A stretch of DNA of 64,000 nt from Silene latifolia (Eukaryota > Streptophyta > Magnoliopsida > Caryophyllales > Caryophyllaceae), in NCBI RefSeq assembly GCF_048544455.1, contig NC_133536.1, positions 196,047,325-196,111,324 on the forward strand, written 5' to 3'. Both the position numbers and the translations under genes were made by a program. Of the stretch, positions 58,538 through 64,000 are shown in pieces. The first letter of the stretch is position 1; the number at the start of each line of letters is the position of its first letter. The notes below the pieces were generated by a model, which saw only the letters and a list, made by a program, of their open reading frames with translations, had not been told where the DNA came from and did not search any database.

Positions 58538-59552
58538 TTTTTTTTTTTTTTTTGTGAAATGTGAAAATTATATTAATAATTAAGATAAAGTCATACATTC
58601 ACCAATAGTCACAAACATAGTAACCCTACTATAAACTGCTAACCAACTAACATATTACATCCAAGGAGACCAACTCATACATTGATACTTAGAAGTCCAC
58701 TTCCATTGCTGACCTCTATTTTGCACTATTTGTTGCACTGACATAACAACACTTGCAGGAGAAGGGAGGTAACAGTCCACCCTGCACACATTACGGGCCC
58801 TCCACAACTGATACACCAAAGCCAAAACCGCAGCACAGACAATCCTTTTTTTCATGAGAGACCTGCATCTCCAAGAGCTACACCACTCAAGTATCCCACT
58901 TCCAGGCAAAGCCACATCCAACCAGACTTTAAGCAAAGCCCAACATTGGCTACTGAATCTGCACTGATATAGCAAATGAGAATGATCTTCAGCATGGTCC
59001 AGACACATATCACACGTACCATCCTGAATAACCCCAAAACGTACTAGTCTATCCTTAGTGAGTAGTCTACCTTGGATAGCTAGCCATCCAATAAACGCAT
59101 GCTTGGGCATATTGAAACGGTTCCATACCACAGGATGCCAAGGAACTTTGACCTGATCACCTTGAAGCCAACTGTAACCCTCAGAGATAGTATATCTCCC
59201 TGCATTAAACCTCCATTGCCCATTACAGTATGCAGGTTTAAGTTGCTCCTTGATCTGGCAAAGCTTCCTCCATGTCCAGCTTGAACTAACAGTTGGAACA
59301 TAATCCATCCAATGCTGGTCTTTAATATACATGTGATTCACCCATCGTATCCATAAGTGATCCGCCTTCATGGCAAGCCACCATACATACTTGCCAAGCA
59401 TAGCCACATTCCACAGTTTACAGTTAATAATTCCAAGACCACCAGATTTTTTTCCAGTGCATACCTTAGTCCATGCTACAGGAGCAGTTTTCAGAAATTC
59501 CTCAGAACCACTCCACAAATAATTTCGACAAATAAGCTCTATAATCATAGCT
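58538..59552 (-). mobile_element. 5'-truncated L1-type LINE inside the mariner
   Basis: The T-run at 58538-58553 is the poly(A) tail in minus orientation. The open frame 58655-59548 encodes the C-terminal part of a plant LINE reverse transcriptase, with GGLGIINCKLWNVAMLGK, then the zf-RVT region (WNRFNMPKHAFIGWLAIQGR, CDMCLDHAEDHSHLLYQC). It is uninterrupted for 297 codons, suggesting a young insertion. The likely target duplication 'attagttcatgtaattt' has an imperfect partner 'attagtccgtatgtaattt' near 59555. Confidence 0.85.
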
Positions 59553-60076
59553 CAATTAGTCCGTATGTAATTTAATTAAGTTTTAGAATTTGTAATAATT
59601 TGAACATCATGTAATTTTAATTTTACGCTTCACCGTTTGTGTTTCGAAACTGTGATGGAAACAATGCATCAGCAGTTGAGTGTATGAAAAGGGAGGGAAA
59701 CTGAAATCTGGGTAAAAAAGGGAGGGAGTAATTAGTTTCTTAATTTCTCAATTAACAATCTAATTCATAACACCCTCTCTCCAATCTCCTACCCCCACAC
59801 ACATACTTTACAATATAATACTCCCTTCCTTAAATCTAGTGCCCCCTCCAAAGGGGAGAGTTATCTAGAATAGGAGGGAGTATTATATATGTGATAAACA
59901 TGGCAATTTATCTTGTATTTTTAATACGTAATTTGGTGATTGTTTTTTTAATTTATTTGGATTATGAGAAGTAGTACTTCATAATATAGATTTTACGACT
60001 ACAGTACACACCAAATCACTAATCACTATGATTTCATCTTATCATAAGCACCATAAGGTATAAAGAAACGAAGTCA

Positions 60077-60832
60077 TCCCCTATTTACTAAATGAATACG
60101 TAATTTCGCCAGTTTCTCCTTCAAAAAGTATCTTCATAAATAAGGAAGCTAATAACACTTAATTGCATTTGCTAAATAAGGAACTAATAATTACTCCCTC
60201 TTGTTCACTATATTCTTCCCATTTCCTTTTTGCACAAGAAATAAGCAAGTTTTTGGAACACACAAAACACAATACCCTACATGCAATTGAATTTGGACCA
60301 CACAAATCAACCCAATAAAGAAAATAGGGAAGAAAACCTGAATAATTCGAACAAGGAAATAAGGAAGAATATAGTGAATAGGAGAGAGTATATTTTATTC
60401 CATTAACTTACTATCTTTTCATTAAAATTAATATTTTCATCAAATTATATTATTTTCACTAAATCTAAACTTAATATCTTAATTGCTAAATATATTTATA
60501 CTATTATACTATTATTTGAGAATAACTTAATCCATACTATAAAACAAAACTGTAAATCGCTTTTATTACTTCCGTGCCCAAAAAAAAAAATTAAGAGAAT
60601 TTAAAAATTGAAATCATTAGCTTTGTGGTATAGAAAAATATTTTGATTAAAATACATTTAAGCACATAACTCAATTCTCTTGATTAATTATCAATTACAA
60701 CTATTTTTTCTTCAAAGCAAAATACAATGACAAAAAGTATGAACAATTAGTAAGATACCACTAATATAAGTAATTTATTAAAAATAAAAAATACTCTATA
60801 TACCGTGCATTTACTGCACGGGTCTAAACTAG
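60077..60832 (+). mobile_element. Helitron 6 (same family as 41325-42072)
   Basis: The likely 5' end after A is 'tcccctatttactaaatgaa'. The 3' end is the hairpin 'ccgtgcatttactgcacgg', then 'gtctaaactag' and T. It carries a Stowaway MITE at 60194-60388; without that it is about 560 bp. Confidence 0.6.
60194..60388. mobile_element. Stowaway-type MITE C
   Basis: 195 bp with ends 'ctccctcttgttcactatat' and 'atatagtgaataggagagag', flanked by TA on both sides (60192-60193, 60389-60390). It is nested in Helitron 6. Confidence 0.85.
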
Positions 60833-60868
60833 TTATGTCACAAGTAAATAAGGCAATATTATCTAGTA

Positions 60869-61964
60869 TCTACTATACTTTTATACATAATAAAAGCCGT
60901 GAGAAATATAAACGGTCATGATAGAGGAGGTATAATAAGAGCAACCACAATACAGAGAAGGTTACCGTCCTCTTATTTTTTTCATTTACTCTCTATTTTG
61001 ATGACACCTCAGTTTCTTTTTACGGTTTTTCTAACCTATGCCCACTAGGCATTGAATATATGTGAGATTTTGATAGGTTTAAATAGTGTGATAAGGAGTA
61101 TGTATCTACATAGTAACACATTGATCGCGAGTACATTTAAATAATCAAAATAAAAGTAATGATTATTAAGTAATATAGTATTATAAACGCCATGAAAAAG
61201 TAGAAATTACTTACATTTTTCTTTAATATCTTCAATTAAATATGTATGCGTCAAGTATAAAATATAGATTATGACTAACTAAATATTACTTTTAGTTAAA
61301 TATTTTATATGTTATCTTTTAAATACTTCGAAGTTAAACCTCAATTTTTTTTTTTTGAGAAAATTCAATCTATTTTATTTACAGGTAATTTATTAAATAT
61401 CATTGTAGAAAATAATATAATTGATAGTTGTTTAAAAAACAAAAGATGTAAATTTCTTATAGATATGTTTGACACATAGCACTTGCAGCACACAATCAAA
61501 AGAATTCAATAAGCTGGGTTTGGACGTTATATGTTTGATACATAAATATCACATGTTATATTATATAAAATTATATAAATTACATAAAATTATATTCACA
61601 TCATTTTGAACAAATATTAACTAAATCGGGACACGTTAACTAATATAATGTGAGAACTCAATGTCCATCGTTGCGTTATTCGAATAAATTTTATTTTAAT
61701 TAATATGATATTAGATAAGTAACAAATTTATTTATAAAACATTGATCATGGATAATTAATTATCACTTATTAGCTTTAATAACTAAAATTGTATGTATTT
61801 TATTTTAAAACATTGAAGTTAAACCTAAAAAAATTAAATTTGAGAAAATTTAATTTATTTTTATTTTTAAATAAAAATATTAAAGATCATATATGAATTA
61901 TATTATTTTTCTTCAATTAAAATAATAAAATTTTAAAACAGGTCGCGCAAAACGCGGATACTAC
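60869..61964 (+). mobile_element. Possible Helitron 7, degenerate 3' end
   Basis: The 5' end after A is 'tctactatacttttatacat' then 'aataaaagccg', a good Helitron start. At about 61943 there is a hairpin-like 'cgcgcaaaacgcg' followed by 'gatactacc', which resembles a decayed CTAG terminus. The interior is AT-rich and non-coding. Confidence 0.35.
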
Positions 61965-62548
61965 CTATTTCATTATATTGGGAATTAGATTGTTAGTAAC
62001 TAGAAGACCTCCATGGCTCATATACGATGTCTATTATAACATGAGTAAATAGTGTTCCAAATCGATCTATATATACCAGGAATTGTAAACTGCTAAATCT
62101 GTACAGCTACACCCCATGATTCAAACACACTATTTATATGAAAAAAAAAAGTTACAAAATTATAGAATCACCCATAATGGCAACTCTTACTGCAGTTTGA
62201 GACCTATATATCATCTGATGTGATCTGTAAGTAGACCTGGAAATCAGATCTGGGATGGAATGGGTCATTTTGGGTACGGGTTGCTCCTACTGATGCGAAA
62301 CAATTGCTGCTGTTTTACCTATACAATTACAACCGTGTTTACTCATCAGGCTATTCTTCGAAAGTAAACAAGGCAATCAAGATCTTGTACGAGGCATGTG
62401 AGAATAGCTTAAATCCTCGTGTATGAGTTAACTGCCTAGTCTCATATGATGCACGACAGTTAACTCATACAATCACAACCGTGTTTGCTCATTAGGTTAA
62501 CTGTCTAGTCTCATATGGAACCATCTCAGCAGTTTTTGTAGAGCAAGC
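61965..62548. other. KNOX gene 3' flank
   Basis: No separate gene is seen. A phrase 'gttaactgcctagtctcata' and its near copy occur at about 62427 and 62494. This may be 3' UTR or intron of the KNOX gene. Confidence 0.4.
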
Positions 62549-62689
62549 TTACCTTTTACGCTTGCTCTTCACTGCAGTTGAACTTGAAGGATTACTGTGC
62601 CAATTTCTCTTCCTTTGATTGATGAACCAATTGTTAATCTGCTTTAGCTGCAACCCTGTTTCCTGCACCAATCTTGCCTTGTCTTCCTC
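62549..62689 (-). CDS. Class II KNOX homeobox, last homeodomain exon (partial gene)
   Basis: The exon begins after acceptor 'ttgtag' at 62690 and encodes [46 protein letters not shown], then TAA at 62551-62549. [17 protein letters not shown] is the recognition helix of a TALE homeodomain, and the tail NPSSST..KSKRKR is typical of the KNAT3/4/5 group of class II KNOX transcription factors. Earlier exons (MEINOX and the first homeodomain part) are not found up to 64000, so the intron upstream exceeds 1.3 kb. The sequence 'aaaaggtaagc' at the stop is also a strong splice donor. The protein may end here or continue into another exon as in KNAT3. Confidence 0.85.
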   Translation of the reverse strand, partial: EEDKARLVQETGLQLKQINNWFINQRKRNWHSNPSSSTAVKSKRKR

Positions 62690-64000
62690 CTACAATTAGA
62701 ATCAACATAGTAAGGTGATTTCACTCTGCAATATCGTAAAATTTTGAAGGAAGGGAATGTATTTTTAAGGAATGGGTTTACTGGGTTACATTGTTGCTTA
62801 AGAAGAACTATGATGAATTAGGAGTTCTTTCCTTTCTTCATGCTATTGCAACAATTTGGCACTTTCGCAAAGCAGTAGCTTTTAGAGGGGCAAAACCTAG
62901 TTTAGTTGGTATCTGTTTCTCTAATATTTAAAACTTTGGTGATAAAGAGTAAGAACAAGAGGAATTTTTAAGCAAGTGGATGACTCTCAAAGGGATGGAA
63001 GTAATTATAGAATCCGGGTGAGAAATTCACTCCGTCATCCTAATTTGAGATAAATGGCAAGTATCGGATTAAGTTGACATGGCTTGGTCCAAAAATCGCA
63101 AGGTGGCAGCAGGTTAGGCAGTGTGTGATGATTAAGGAGCCGAATTTGCGTTTAAGGGCATCGTTTATGGGCAGAGAAAGCTCTGCAAAGGAACCAAAAA
63201 GACTCACATGTGAGCTGGAATGGGTTCTAAAGAAGCACTTGTGAGCTGTGGCACGCCAATGTGCTATCTGGTTGCCTCCTTTCTCTCTCTAGTTACTTTC
63301 ATAGCTTATTTAGTAGGAGTAGTTTCTATTCCCATACCCTCAAGTCCTTAACGAGAAAGCACGTATCTTAGCTGAAAGCGCTAAGAATATATTTATGTAA
63401 GATACGGGATTAACTGGGCAAAACAAAAACAAAAGTAGAACCATGTCTTCTTTCTAATAATGGCTAGACTTGAGAATTAACAGCTTTCATATTTAAATGG
63501 TGTCAACTTTTAAACGGTCTTATTGTTGAGGTTGTTTTTTGAGAGACTTGTTTGGTATATCTTATACGATATTTGGTTAGCTAACATGTGGTTTTACAAT
63601 AATGCTTAACCATGGTTCAGACTTATTTCTGATCTTTTCTTGCAGACAAGAGAGATGGAAAAAAAAAGGAGCACACTGAGACGTTCATAGAGCACCATAG
63701 CGTATGCCATTACGCCACGCTTACAACCCAACATATTCATGCAGCATTGCATTTAAAAACTCTCAGATGCTTTAAAAATCTACTACATGTAAGAATTTCA
63801 GCCATGACCCTCTAAATTCATTCAGATGTGAAATTTTGACACAAACATTGGAGCTTTAAATAAGCAGAACAAAAATCAGCAAATCCACTGAATCGGCCAA
63901 ATTGCTTGAACTCGCAATATATGTTTCCCTTAAAGCAAACAGGTTTTACAGGTAACATGCAGATGAACTTATAAAAGCAAAATAGCAATGCCAACTGATA
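62690..64000 (-). other. KNOX intron (runs off the window)
   Basis: No homeodomain N-terminal or ELK/MEINOX coding sequence is seen. A long intron at this place is usual for KNOX genes. It shows only AT-rich non-coding sequence. Confidence 0.5.

Larger units (their letters stand above)
55084..59880 (-). mobile_element. Mariner-like element (4.8 kb) with transposase and extra ORF
   Basis: The left terminus 'ctcccttctattctaaataa' and the complement of the right terminus 'ctccctcctattctagataa' match at 17 of 20 positions, and the next bases (ttctccc / ctctccc) also agree. TA dinucleotides lie at 55082-55083 and 59881-59882, as expected for Tc1/mariner insertion. Contents from left to right are an unrecognised plus-strand ORF, a minus-strand DD39D transposase, and a nested LINE fragment. 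Without the LINE it would be about 3.8 kb, a normal size for a plant mariner. Confidence 0.8.

Noticed and set aside
59820-59880. A tiny separate Stowaway element at the right end of the mariner
   Set aside because: 'ctcccttccttaaatctag' is not a good complement of the right terminus, while the terminus at 55084 is. The left part may be a stray remnant.

Overview
The window is AT-rich plant nuclear DNA: introns with plant-type GT..AG junctions, poly-T tracts, Stowaway/MULE miniature elements, Copia and Gypsy retroelements, Helitrons, and recognisable plant proteins. A eudicot is clear. Caryophyllales is only a guess, based on the general look of the repeats. Most of the sequence is transposable-element (TE) debris. 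Host genes are sparse and mostly concentrated in the right half.

1-3533: a cluster of related ~200-500 bp repeats with 'cccacattg' and 'attataaatag' motifs. 3534-16488: a non-autonomous CACTA element (TSD TAC) that landed in one of those repeats. A second copy of the repeat at about 2330-2470 is an in-window empty site. Inside the CACTA lie three Helitrons (about 4992-6822, 6823-15948, 16068-16383). The second Helitron carries an F-box gene fragment, a young Copia element (7030-12077) and a foldback element. 16491-26640: Gypsy nest. An outer LTR (from 17030) holds a broken Gypsy on the minus strand (17072-22540, itself hit by a LINE) and a solo LTR (22911-25850). 26640-28264: unclassified repeat with an array of TCGATCGA palindromes.

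28265-28868: decayed 3' exons of EMC7 (ER membrane complex subunit). 29758-33910: Helitron on the minus strand. 36.9-46.9 kb: four miniature MULE elements with exact 9-bp TSDs, a hAT element (37920-38663), a small Helitron (41325-42072), an isolated CMSS1-like exon, and scrambled PTI1-like kinase pseudogene pieces (42585-44101). 49430-51993: the best complete host gene, a four-exon CXXC zinc-binding protein (CZIB/UPF0587 family).

53.4-60.8 kb: an ACCCGA minisatellite, Stowaway MITEs, and a 4.8-kb mariner-like element (55084-59880). That element has matching TIRs, a near-complete DD39D transposase, an unrecognised convergent 131-aa ORF and a nested LINE. At 62549-62689 (minus) is a class II KNOX homeobox exon whose gene continues off the right edge.

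No operon-like cooperation is expected here. The main story is element nesting, capture of host exons, and the mariner with an extra ORF.
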